From assembly GCF_037975245.1 (NCBI RefSeq), contig NC_092563.1, positions 22,970,960-23,034,959 of the forward strand: a stretch of 64,000 nucleotides of DNA. Reading direction: 5' to 3'. The notes under the pieces were generated by a model. The model saw nothing but the letters and a program-made list of their open reading frames with translations. It did no database searches and was not told where the DNA came from. This document shows, piece after piece, positions 1 to 10,955 of the stretch. Each line of letters begins with the position of its first letter. Position 1 is the stretch's first letter. This DNA is from Apostichopus japonicus (Eukaryota; Echinodermata; Holothuroidea; Aspidochirotida; Stichopodidae). The translations under genes were made by a program, and so were the position numbers.

Positions 1-599
1 GCTGTCAAATCGTTATGTAGCTTTTCCTTATCAACGCCTGTCCCAGTCTTCGATGCCTAAATACATACAGTGGATGCATATCGTTATCAATAATCTTTAC
101 ATTATATTTGGAAGATTTGTCCTAATTGTTTTTTTGTTGTTTTGGTTTGCAAATACCAAAGTGTAATGAAGCATATCACTTCTGGCTAGAATTAACCAAG
201 ACCTGGGAGCTGGTACCTAACTTTTTTATTCCCATTTACCACTGCAAGCGGATCTGCTTCAACCTTTGGAACCTGGCAGGAATGACAATTTGTACATCGA
301 GAATGTTGCCTTATTTTAGTTTTCAAACACCTAATCAATATTCTTTAATTGTTTATTATCGTTCAAAGAGTTGTCGCTGGGTTTTTTCATATGTCAGAAT
401 ATAACCGGCAATCATTTCAACAAAACATTACTGACATTAATTTAAGGGCCAATAGAAGGTGACGTTTGAATATAACCTCAACTATATCTACGATTGTAAA
501 TGGTACAGACATGTTGTGACGTCACCGATTCAATCTAGGTGGACCCCTTATCCATGGATAAGGCATCTGAATGGATTTTCATCCTGACATAAACAAAGG

Positions 600-2080
600 C
601 TACTTCTAGTTCTTAAAATAATAAACTAAACCTGCTCAATCCGTCTAATAATTCAATACATAACAATACAATCAATCTGGCGGGCCATAAATACTTATTT
701 CTCTCTAGATCCCATACTCTTGTTACTAAGCAATGACGTCACCCCTCATGACAGTTCTAACGACCAAATGTACACGCTGTAGCCTATTCATAACGCTAGG
801 TCACTGAGCAACATTACGTACAGAGAAATTACCTAAAATGTCACATTTACGGCATCCTGATACATATAATATACTATTATTAACAACATCAAGATATAAA
901 TCACTTTTGTACTGATATGACTCGTGTAAATTATGACATTGTACCACTAATCAAACTTCAACGATAAACAATTGTTATGCGAATATACGTAGGCCCATGA
1001 TAACACAGACATATCCTACATGCAAACCTGACGGTCTCATTTATAACGAATATTAACTCTCATGTATCGATGGCAAATCTAGACCATCCGTCATAATGAA
1101 ACACTTTTAATAACGACAACTATTTAATCAACAACCTAATAATACTTTCATATTCACATGAAAGGGATTTAAGCATAATCTTCCATGTGAGACGGAGAGA
1201 GGAAAAACAGTTTAGTTCTGTAGTTGTTATAACGTTAAGGCACATGTTAATCAACCGCTGGGGCTCCGCCCACCATACGCGCTATTGAACGCCAAAACAA
1301 ACAACAAAATTTTGGATAGGGCACCGCTAATCATACCCAAAACATTTTGTAATAGAAAACATCGACATGAATTGACGGCTTCCATGTATCCAATGAAAAA
1401 CTTTTCACCGTTTTTCACAAACCACTGTAAAATTACGTCTCAGCACAGGCGTCCTGGCTGTCGGAACTCAACCTCTAAAATACAACCACTTTTAACAGTG
1501 TAAGAAAACAAACCAACCAGTGACCGAAACTACAGAAAAATAGGCAGGTAGAAGAGGTGCATGCCAAACGATTCTGATAACTAAATGGACTCAGAAAGCA
1601 TATACTGTGCTTGGTCATGCGATATATTAACCACGCTCGTAGAATTCATAGGAATTGAACTAAAGAGCCAAATACAACAGTTAAAAGTAATTCTTTCTTT
1701 GCTTGTTTCCCTTTTTATTTACGACTTTGTGTGAATGCAGTTTAAATGAGGTGAGGGTGAACGGCCCCACCTTTCATTCTTAAACCGGGACCCCTGAAAC
1801 CCTAGCTACGCCACTGTTAGCCACGCACTTTAATCTCCATTGAGTGCAACGAGAAGTGGTGACGACATCTGCTTTGAAACAAGCAGCCCGAGACATTGTA
1901 ATCAAATTGATAACCCATGCATATGTACGTAATATCCTCAAAACGATCCTTATTACAACTCGAATAGTTTTTCTTATAAATCATTACATGAAGTAGTGAG
2001 GCCTCTAGAAAGCTAACATACTTATCTTTTTAAACGTATTTACAGACAGATATGAATCAAGACAAATTGTTTGTCATTGC
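600..2080. other. Non-coding stretch specific to left duplicate
   Basis: This segment interrupts the alignment with the right-hand copy, where only about 600 unrelated bases occupy the same place. I see no convincing coding exon. The only recognisable piece is a transposon terminus near 1765-1816. Short open frames such as 1285-1503 show no conserved features and no family resemblance. Confidence 0.5.
1765..1816 (-). mobile_element. Solo hAT-like terminus
   Basis: Read on the minus strand from 1816, the sequence begins CAGTGGCGTAGC and passes into a G-rich stretch. This closely resembles the ends of the complete hAT-like element at 60999-61386 (CAGTGGCGTAGG). I could not find the partner end or a matching 8-bp duplication, so this is probably a broken element. 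Confidence 0.4.
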
Positions 2081-2084
2081 CATT

Positions 2085-5000
2085 GAATTATCTTCTCATG
2101 ACATAGAACTTTGGAATTAAGATACTCAAGTGAGTAAACACTCTCTCAGTTTCACAATCGGTCTTTTCCAAAATTCTATAAATAGAACTAGATTGTTGTT
2201 GAGTTTTAGAAATTTTCTGCACCTCTTGAACTTGAGTAGTTTCTTGTATATTAAGTTGAACACGAAATACAAATAATTAGGAATAGCCAAGAGTGCTTGA
2301 CCCGTGTAAAGATGGTACTGAGATGAGCAATAGATATGTGCTTAGTGACTGTAAACTTGATCGTAACTCCTCTTCACAGAAGTGAAACACCTTCAAATGA
2401 ATGAACTTTGTGGTGTACGTATTGGGCAATGTTTTATAAGACAAACGGCACAAAACGTTATCATATAATGGCCACAATTTTCTGAAAAGGTTGCTCGAAA
2501 ATAGAAGTGATCAGTATAGGTGCAAAATGTGATCACAATATATTTATTTGTTCTTTCATAGATGTAAATTACTTAACTGTAAACTGCGACGGTAAATTCC
2601 TTACAGCCTATAGCAACCATTGAAAAAGATCACATGATCATTTTTAAAGTTAGAAGTTAAACCGACTGTTGCAGATTTCCTTGAGGTAAGGAAGCAACTA
2701 TCTGGTAATGTATATACTCAATTTTACAATGTTTCCTATTCCAGGATTAGGCGTGAATAAAATGAAACTCTGTGACATTATGTTGTGACCATGGCTAAAA
2801 ATAAGTATACGGTGGAGACAGTCGCTGTGTCCATTTGTAATTACCATGAAACTGTGAGGTGTTGTAAATACGTACTTTGCAATTGAGGGGGCAATGGCAG
2901 TGTCGGGGGTGGGTGGGGAAGGTGGTGTACGAATGATCTGAAACTTATGACAATGTTGAAACTTTAAGTTCTTCTGCTACAGCTTTCTCAAAGTTACTCC
3001 ATTTCCTTGTAAAATGCACACCTCTCGCAAAGTAAAATTGTGCTTTCTGCAGAAAATTGGTAGATATCAGGCTTTGAACACTGATAGGGAATGAGTCTAT
3101 GATGTATTTGCTGATTTATTGAATAAATTTCCTTGACATTTCCTTAAGTGTGCCCTGTTTTGCTTTGTCACAAACAATTGTGTATATTAAGCTCTTTTTT
3201 ATCTCCAGTGTGTCACGGCCTACGCTAGGAGCACTGATTCTCAAACACAAGAAAGAGTCTTTCATCAAAACAGATACAAATTTGATAAGAATATCATTTA
3301 TTTTCATACCGTTGTATACATAAAAGTGTGAAAATATTTCTCCTTTAATTATAAAAACAGAATTTTCAGCTTCCCATTAGACTAAATACAGTTAGCGCTA
3401 TATACACTACGTAATCAATAATCAATATTTTCTTAGAGACCTTTAGTTTCAAAACCGTTACAACCGATATCACCAGATATGCCGTCACTGTGATAAGTGG
3501 GCAAGCTTAGAACATCACAAGATAAAAGTGGATATTATTAGGTTTATCCAGCTTTTACTGTAACTGTTTCCAGCTTACCACATTAACATTTTAACACTGA
3601 TGATTTTGCTATTTTCTCTTCTCTTATCGTTGTTACAACAAAGATATGTCCTCTGAGGTTTTCTCTTATGAGCCAAGCTTTCCTCTCTTCAACACATGAA
3701 AAGCTCTGCAGGTGAAAAAGTTTGGAGGAAGTCCCATAAGATTTGAAATGAGAACATCATAGTTGCAATATTATGAAGGAAAAAGAATATTTCAATATTT
3801 TGTGTACATGGGCCATCAGAGAAACACATCAAGAAAGAACATCCTTGTGTTCTAAGTCTAACAAGTGAAAAGAAAATATTTAAAAAAAATAAATTGGACA
3901 CTGTAATTAACAAATTAATTCTAAGATAAATAACATACACTACCGACTATTTTCATATCAAATGTTTATTTGATTTAACAAATCTATTATCATGTGGAGA
4001 CATGGTTTGATTTGTCTTAAATGCAGTTCAGTGTTAAGGTTGCTAGTTAGATGAAAAGGATCAATCCTCTCTACTTCTTGAATTATAGAAAGCAAGCACC
4101 AACAGAACACTTACAAAACACTAACAGCAAGCTGCATAGGAGATGAAACTGTGAAAGAAGAAATTGATGACTAAGAGTGGAGTACCAATAGTGAGATGAA
4201 CTGGTCTCGTGCTCTTCTAACAAAGATATCTTTTACATTATTGTTCTGTAGGTTGACCCCTATTTATTTCCATTACATTTAGTACTTACCTGTTCCCCTT
4301 CATACCCAAAATGTCCGGGGTTTTTTTTTCAAATGTGTACAATATAAAAATTAAACTAATAATCATATTGAATTAAGCAATCAACAGAATCATGTTCAAA
4401 ACATTGCTTGCCTATTAAATACTTGAAAAAAAGTCTAGAAATGTCAATTTTACGTAATGACTTTTACAGAGAACGGTTAACATTAAGAGATTAATGTTAC
4501 ACAGATTATTATCGAAAGGCTTAGATAGTTGCTTTAATAGATATATGCTAGTTGTTATTTATTTGATTCTTATCACAAAGAACTTTATTGACCAGAAAGT
4601 AACCAATCAAACATTCGCAGACGTCTGTACACTTGAAACAAAATTTTCACTTCATTACAATCATGGCAAAGATAACTTGTAAATGAAGAAGAAATGATAG
4701 GAAATTGCTATGTGGCTATGATGAATGAAAACATCTTCTTAAACTGGTTTTTGGAGACCAAAACTATCCTTTGACAGCAAGTCCTTCACAGGACATGTGT
4801 TTACATGGATATCTATTTAGAGAATCAACCTGTCTATGAAGATGTTCCAATTATAACAAAATTTCTTAACAGAACATGCAACATTTTTTGGAAATAAAGC
4901 TGTTATTCCAGAGTAAAAAACTACTCAATCAGTAACCTATTAAATTGTGTTATGTTATTACAACAATCACACGGCTCTGTTGTTAACTAATAGAAGAAAC

Positions 5001-6060
5001 TTTGAGTTTATATTCTTTTTAAATAAATTTGATGTAATAGTATAGTGTAGAAAGCATGCAAGAAATGTTTTGATATCTCTACATGTATGCTAGTCAAAAG
5101 ATAAAGTATTACGCTCTTTATACTATTCACACTATTTCACACAGTTTAGCTACCGAAATGGTTTGTACATGACTAGCCCACATTTTATCTCTACAGAGTA
5201 GGAGTTCCACTATCTAACCTGCTGAAATGTATTACCGTACCAAACAATCTGTTACAGGGGATCAATGTCCTAAGAAAAACCAAATAGGCTCACCAAAAAT
5301 AGCAATATACTATGGTTTATATATATTCAACATTATAATAGATATTTTACTTAGCGATTATTATTCCTCAGACTTTTTAGTAACTTTATCCATTAATCGT
5401 CTAGCAGGGAATAATTATCCACTACGGCATAGCGAAATGCCACAAAGAATGGGCAACTAGCTATATAAGATGTAACCAGTCACACAGGAATCATTGTATT
5501 TCATATAATATCCAATTCGGAGTCTGCAAAACTGCCTCACCAAATTTTGACAGCAAATGAATCCCTGTATTGGGAACCAGCTTCACTTTTGTCCTGCATT
5601 TCAAATGACTTGTCATTTCTTGTTATTAACTGTTTTTAATTTCATCGATAAATTGATTGATGTATGTTTTCAAAAAGCCACTAACACTTATAAATCGTTT
5701 TGTTGTTTACCACAAACAAAAACTGTTATCTTCTTCAATGCATGAACTGAAACCGATATCCTTTATGTGACCAAATTGACAAGAAAAGCCAAAATAAGAA
5801 ACAGGGCCAATTTTTGAGATAATATATACACAACACCAAAGAAAACAGAACTTTATATTTTCTCTTGTTTTTTTTATTTCAACTACTCTACAGCTAAAAG
5901 TTCTCTTTGTGTAAAATTAATCTGTCTATACCACCTACAAATAATAATATCAACAAAATGGAGACATTACCACAAGAGGAAGCGTGTATGGGTTGGGCGG
6001 GGCTGGACAAGCATCTCAACAATAATCCGTAAATGGGCCAAGGTTATTGCAATGTCATCG
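2085..6060. other. Non-coding part of left duplicate
   Basis: This stretch parallels about 14400-19240. Short frames that occur in both copies (for example 3116-3307 and 16087-16281, minus) differ by indels and stops and look like chance frames in duplicated DNA. Relative to IST1 it lies downstream of the terminal exon copy, so the proximal part equals the IST1 3' UTR and flank. Confidence 0.5.
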
Positions 6061-6090
6061 ATTTGTCACGTCTACGCTGGCTTGAGCCTT

Positions 6091-7173
6091 TTACTTTTTC
6101 TTCGTGAGATCTTCAAATCTTTTGCTGAGTTCGTCAAAGTCCAGATCATCTCCGCCATCGTTGTGATTGGCTGACGGGGAGCCTCTGAAGGCACTGATGG
6201 GAGTTCGGGTATCGTGTCGGCTGGTCCAGCTGCTGGAAGGGGTTGGCATTACCCCTCTAGGCGCAGGATGTGGTTTACCTGGGTCCATCGGTTGAGCCTG
6301 TGGTGGAGGATCTGTGTTCACGAATGCAAAAGAAAATAAATTCAATATTTAATATGAATAATAGATCAAATTCCTGGTTTGTAATAAAAGAAAATGTGAT
6401 GAGTTTCCAAATGACAGAAATATTCAAATGAACTATGGCAGTTTAAACATTTTTGAAACCTTAAAAAGGGAATCCTTTTTGTTACACTTTAGGCAGCGCC
6501 TCATGGTTCTAAAAAAAAATCAATTTACTGATTTCATTTTACCTTCAATGTTCTAAATAATTGTCATTTTTTAATATTGAAACTCAGTAAGGGAAAGGCT
6601 CCAATACTTACAGGGAGGATCGTTTGCTGCAAGGGAATACCTCGGAGGATCCTTTGAAGAGAAGAAATTCAAAATAACAGGTGTGATCGAGAGATATACA
6701 TCAAACTCATGAGATTTCCATAAACCATTTTAATTGTTTAGTCACAATGACAGAGGCTTCAGTAATGAAAGTAATGAAACCGTGCTTGAACAAAAGACCA
6801 CATAGCAAGATTCCATCTTAGGAAATATCTTTCAATCTTGGGATTCACACCTTACACCAGTTCAAAGGCAACATATAAATGTTGTTACCTACTACCATGA
6901 ATATCTGTCATAGTAATCTCCATATTTGTCTTATATGTTGATTTTATCTTGTCCAAAAAAAGCGTATCTAACACGACGGTACATACAAAGCAAACAATTC
7001 TATAAAAATATTTTGCGAGGAAGTTTTCTGAATTTACTTTCAGACTAAAAACGTTTTCAAGGAGACGACTTAAACCTATTAATAAGTTAATCAAGATGTA
7101 CTGGGGAAAACCGACAGGCACATTGGAGGGAAACCCAACTGCTCCTGGGGGGGGGGGGGGCAGAGGCAGCAGG
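6091..7173 (-). pseudogene. Decayed duplicate of the last three IST1 exons
   Basis: Three blocks match IST1 exons 8-10: 7101-7173, 6612-6651 and 6091-6311. The first is broken. A G-run of 14 at 7147-7160 replaces 7 bases of the normal exon, adding 7 nt and shifting the frame, and a 7-nt deletion at the other end removes the GT donor. The 40-nt block keeps its AG acceptor, GTAAGT donor and phase. The last block keeps its 221-nt length only because a +1 and a -1 indel cancel: the proline-rich stretch is scrambled, but the final DDLDFDELSKRFEDL motif and stop are in frame, with K to T just before the last lysines. No copies of exons 1-7 lie beside it. Most likely a relic of segmental duplication, but the last two exons could still be spliced as an alternative terminus. 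Confidence 0.85.
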
Positions 7174-7273
7174 CTGCAAAAGCAAAAAGAAATGAAATGT
7201 CAAAATTTTTGCAAGGGGTGGAATTGAAGACGGGTAACGAACGTTTGCATGCAATTGGGAAACATTTAAAAAA

Positions 7274-7492
7274 GTGTTCCTTCCTTTCCCTCAAATCATA
7301 AAACCATTTCTTCCTATTCATCACACCATAAAACCATTACTTCCTTTTCCTCAAACAATAAAACCATTCCTTCCTTTTCCTCAATTCATAAAACCATTCC
7401 TTCCTTTCCCTCAATTCATTAAACCATTCCTTCTATTTCCTAAAATCATAAAAACCATTCTTTCCTTTCCCTCAAATCATCAGATAAAACCT
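7274..7492. repeat. 30-bp minisatellite, short allele in left duplicate
   Basis: About seven degenerate units of roughly 30 bp built on ataaaaccattccttcctt followed by ttcctcaa. The orthologous array in the right duplicate has about 17 units. Long open frames across it are by-products of the repeat. Confidence 0.9.
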
Positions 7493-8044
7493 TCTATCAA
7501 TGCTTTGGCATGTCTTGAAAGTGACGAGTTTAGTGTGTAAGTCAATGGAACAATTAATTGTAGTGCGAGACCTATAGACCCTATAGACCCTATAGTCACG
7601 TTCAAGACGTACTAGTTACGCAACTATTTGCGGCCATTCCCCCATACTGCCATACTTATCCAGCTTTGGTTGTGTACGCACGAACATAACACCATACTTA
7701 CCCTTAGCAAATGAAGCAAAGCTATGTTTATCACTGAGTCTGAACGTTAGACATTTGGTAAATGCAGCCAGCCAATCAATCGTTGCAAACTGTTGCTGAT
7801 GAAGTTGGAAGGGCACTTTTAAGGGCAAGGGAACGACTTCAACACGATATACCACCAAGCAGTGGTACTAGCAGTAGTAGTAGTACCACAGGCATGGTAC
7901 CATGTAAACATTGCCCCCAGACCAACCACTTCTCCGTACGAGGTTAATTTTAAAACGGCTTGCCATTCGACCGATCCTTCAATTCCACTTTAAGCTAAAA
8001 TGTATTTTACTTAAGAAGAATTGAATTTTACTTAAGTAAATTGC

Positions 8045-8285
8045 AATTGTATCTAAAGAGAAAGATCCCTAAGTCATATACATGTGTTGTATGTATTTCA
8101 GATCCTCCTGCAAGCAGGAATTCGCAAAGAAGCCATCATTGGCTTACCAAAGCCGCAAGCAGACCGAAGTCAGTCTCTTAGATCCATATTTAACGTCCAT
8201 GATTATGAATTGTCTGTTGTCAACAACTCTGTAACTAGACGACATACATTAATCTTGGAGTGACTCGAAATCGTTACCTTATGAT
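8045..8285 (-). repeat. SINE-bearing local duplicate, copy 1
   Basis: Matches 9205-9445 over its whole length, including flanking sequence (gtatctaaagagaa...gatccc) that is absent from the full SINE at 56490-56701. The central part (gatcctcctgcaagcagg, then agccgcaagc) is the SINE tail region in reverse orientation. The tRNA-like head is missing. The shared flanks show this pair arose by local duplication, not by two insertions. Confidence 0.75.
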
Positions 8286-8287
8286 TG

Positions 8288-8412
8288 TTTAGAGTTTAGA
8301 GTAGTAGCACCTCCTAATTAGAGTAGTAGCATCCCCTTTTTAGGGTACGTAGTAGCACCTCCTGTTTTGGGTAGTAGCACCTCCTGTTTAGAGTAATAGC
8401 GCCACCTGTTGT
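8288..8412. repeat. Short tandem repeat with gtagtagcacctcct units
   Basis: Four to five imperfect units of about 25 bp carrying agtagtagcacctcctgttt. It lies directly beside the SINE-bearing duplicate. No function evident. Confidence 0.8.
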
Positions 8413-9204
8413 CCTTTTGGCGTTCAATACCTTTTGCGTTTCGTGACTTATTTCTCACTGCGTTGGTTTTAGGCTTCGGAATTCCCCGATTGAGTACTCG
8501 TATGACACGTCACATAAATAACGTATTATGCTCCACCAGTGTTTGTCGTAGGAATTATAGTTCTGTACATAGATTGAACGCAGACGACGAATGTCAGGGA
8601 AGTGGGGTTAATCTACTCCAGACTATTATTCTGGTCTTTCTGTTCTCTCATACCCGCTGAAGACGTCTACATTATATGATATCCATTCCACAGGCCTGTC
8701 AGATAATCGGAATTGTGCTATCAGACACAGGTAGGAATTAAGTGCATTAGCGGTATGCCATTATCCGTTGTTAGTGCAAGCTGCAAAGGGTGTATTTAAC
8801 GAAGGATAATGTTTCTTCAATTACCGATACGTATATAACAGCTTGATTGCATTATAGGTCTACAGTATTTCACACAATTCTGATCCGTAGCTTAAATTTC
8901 AATCACTGATGTTTTAAAAATCCAGTTGGTTGCAAGTGGAGGGTCGTTGATGAACCCTGGTTCTCACTTCCATAAGATCTGTTTTGGCATTCACGTCGAT
9001 TGGCATTGTCATCAATGTATGTGGCAATCGATATGAGCTGGTTCTCTCAAATGAACTCTAGCAAAGCATGGACATGCACTATTGGAAATATTAAAAGTAT
9101 GATGTAGCCATTATCAGTTTAGCTGGGAAATGGAAAAACTTTAAATAAGAAATGCTTAGTTGTTTATGTTATTTATCAAACACAGCTAAGTTGCTAGGTT
9201 ATAA

Positions 9205-9460
9205 AGAACAGTATCTAAAGAGAATGATCCCCAAGTCATATATGTATTGTATGTATTTTAGATCCTCCTGCAAGCAGGAATTCGCGAAGAAGCCATCATT
9301 GGCTTATCAAAGCCGCAAGCTGACCGAAGTCAGTCTCTTAGATTCATATTTAACGTCCATGATTATGAATTGTCAACAACTCTGTAACTATACGACATAC
9401 ATTAATCTTGGAGTGACTCGAACTCGTTACCTTATGATTGAAAGGCACCGGCGTTGATTG
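9205..9460 (-). repeat. SINE-bearing local duplicate, copy 2
   Basis: Partner of 8045-8285. It extends further towards the SINE head: on the minus strand a B-box-like GAGTTCGAGTCAC is readable near 9415-9428, but the copy stops at ggcgtt before the A box. It is therefore 5' truncated. Confidence 0.75.
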
Positions 9461-9864
9461 AAAGGCACATATTCTATGATGCTGTTTACTATACCTAAGT
9501 CAACAGGTTTATACACTTGCACACACCAAAAGTACTAAAGTTATACCTTCACTTAACAGAACATATCTTTATCGAGATTTGTATGATCTATAAAGTCGCG
9601 AAAAATCCTCATTGCTTTCATCTAAATCGGATATGACACGCCAAAGAAGTCACATTTCCGATCCACTTACAGGATTGAAATGTTCCGATATGTTTTGACT
9701 TTTTTACAGACCCCCAAATAATATTCTGTAGACACAGGTTTTGTAAGGGATGCGTAACTCAGCGTTTTAAGAGAACAACGGAAGATGTCCCGGGTGTCAG
9801 TTGCATGAATTTACGGAATATTTCTGCTGATAATCCACCCACTAATCCAGTCTTAAAACAATAG

Positions 9865-9865
<1 letters not shown>

Positions 9866-9925
<60 letters not shown>
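9866..9925. repeat. (AT)n microsatellite
   Basis: About 60 bp of uninterrupted alternating A and T. Confidence 0.98.
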
Positions 9926-9930
<5 letters not shown>

Positions 9931-10920
9931 CTGTATTGTACAGTAGGTTGTACAGTACTGTAGGCTACTATATACTATACTGTTCTATAAAAAAGTAATT
10001 ATTAACCTAATCAGTCCATGACAATACTAACTTGTTATGGTTGTACAGAAGTCGGGCGCGCAGATACCCTATTTGGTGTAATAGGGCAAAGCGTTTTTCT
10101 CTTGCCTCCATTTTATGAGTGATAGAATTAAGGTTAAACTAACGCTTGAATCGATGGATTACTTTCCATAACACAATGAAGTATGTACCTTCTGTAACAT
10201 TTCGAAATTTTGACGAGGGAGGGGGGCAAACAAAGTTTGGTCAACGTCTGTGCTGACGAGGAGTTTCCGTCTCCGTTTTCGGAGGGTTTTCGGTAAGGTT
10301 TCTTAAATACAAAATGGTGAATTATTTTCCATCAAATTACCTACATTTGTGCACAACTTGCCGATGATCTTTGCGACTTTACGTGCGTGTGTGAAAATAC
10401 GTAAGCAATTAGAAGCAAGTTTGGTGGCAGTGGATTTGAAGAGCCCCGTACCCTTAGTGGCTAAGGCCCTGTATAGATGAAACGATGTCAAACATTTACA
10501 AACACATAATATTATAGCGGGTTGGTACACACAGATATCTCATGTCTCATATATCTAAAAGACGACAATCAAGTTCCATACGATACACGGAACTTTAACT
10601 AAAAGTGGCACTACCTTAATCAGTTATTCCGTTCACCTGAATGTTGTCATGTGCTTTATATAAATTATGTGAAAACTTGAGCAGAATAAAAAGAAGTAGT
10701 ATATCATGATAAACTTTTCCTTTTGCAAAGTTTACCGTCCCCTCTTCTTTCGCTATAATTTCTGTTTGTGTTTGTGTGTGTACGTGCTCTTTGTACGTAA
10801 TTGACTACAAACCTCTGGAACCTTCCTTTTTCTTCATCCATTTATTCGTTGATCTATATATTAATCCATCACTCCATTCATTTATTCTTCTATTCATGCT
10901 CTCATTTCTTTCTTACGTCA

Positions 10921-10943
10921 TTCTCTCTCTCTATCTGTCGTAG
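10921..10943 (+). promoter_or_regulatory. Probable 3' splice acceptor before the TRIM start codon
   Basis: A strong pyrimidine tract (ttctctctctctatctgtcg) ends in TAG 12 nt before the start codon at 10956. This is what a 3' splice site closing a 5'-UTR intron looks like, so the gene probably has at least one upstream non-coding exon. The donor was not identified. Confidence 0.55.
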
Positions 10944-10955
10944 ATCGCTCCAACA

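Larger units (their letters stand above)
1..7500. repeat. Left copy of segmental duplication
   Basis: The first base of the window aligns with 13203, and similarity to the second copy (13203-20860) runs with small indels to about 7500. Bases 1-590 match 13203-13800; about 2085-7490 match about 14400-20855. Matching landmarks include the gcgctatatacactacg stretch near 3394 and 16379, the IST1 terminal exons and the 30-bp minisatellite. Bases about 600-2080 have no counterpart in the other copy. The duplication probably continues left of the window. The block contains no intact gene. Confidence 0.9.
7493..10920. other. Intergenic region upstream of the TRIM-type gene
   Basis: No coding exon is recognisable here. 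Contents: a triple ccctatagac repeat near 7570-7597, a local duplication carrying SINE fragments (8045-8285 and 9205-9460), a short tandem repeat at 8288-8412 and an (AT)n tract. A tatataa sequence near 10657 could serve as a TATA element for the downstream gene, but nothing supports it beyond composition. Confidence 0.5.

Noticed and set aside
3116-3307. Small minus-strand frame with a similar partner at 16087-16281
   Set aside because: Similarity is explained by the segmental duplication; the two differ by indels and have no protein-like conservation.
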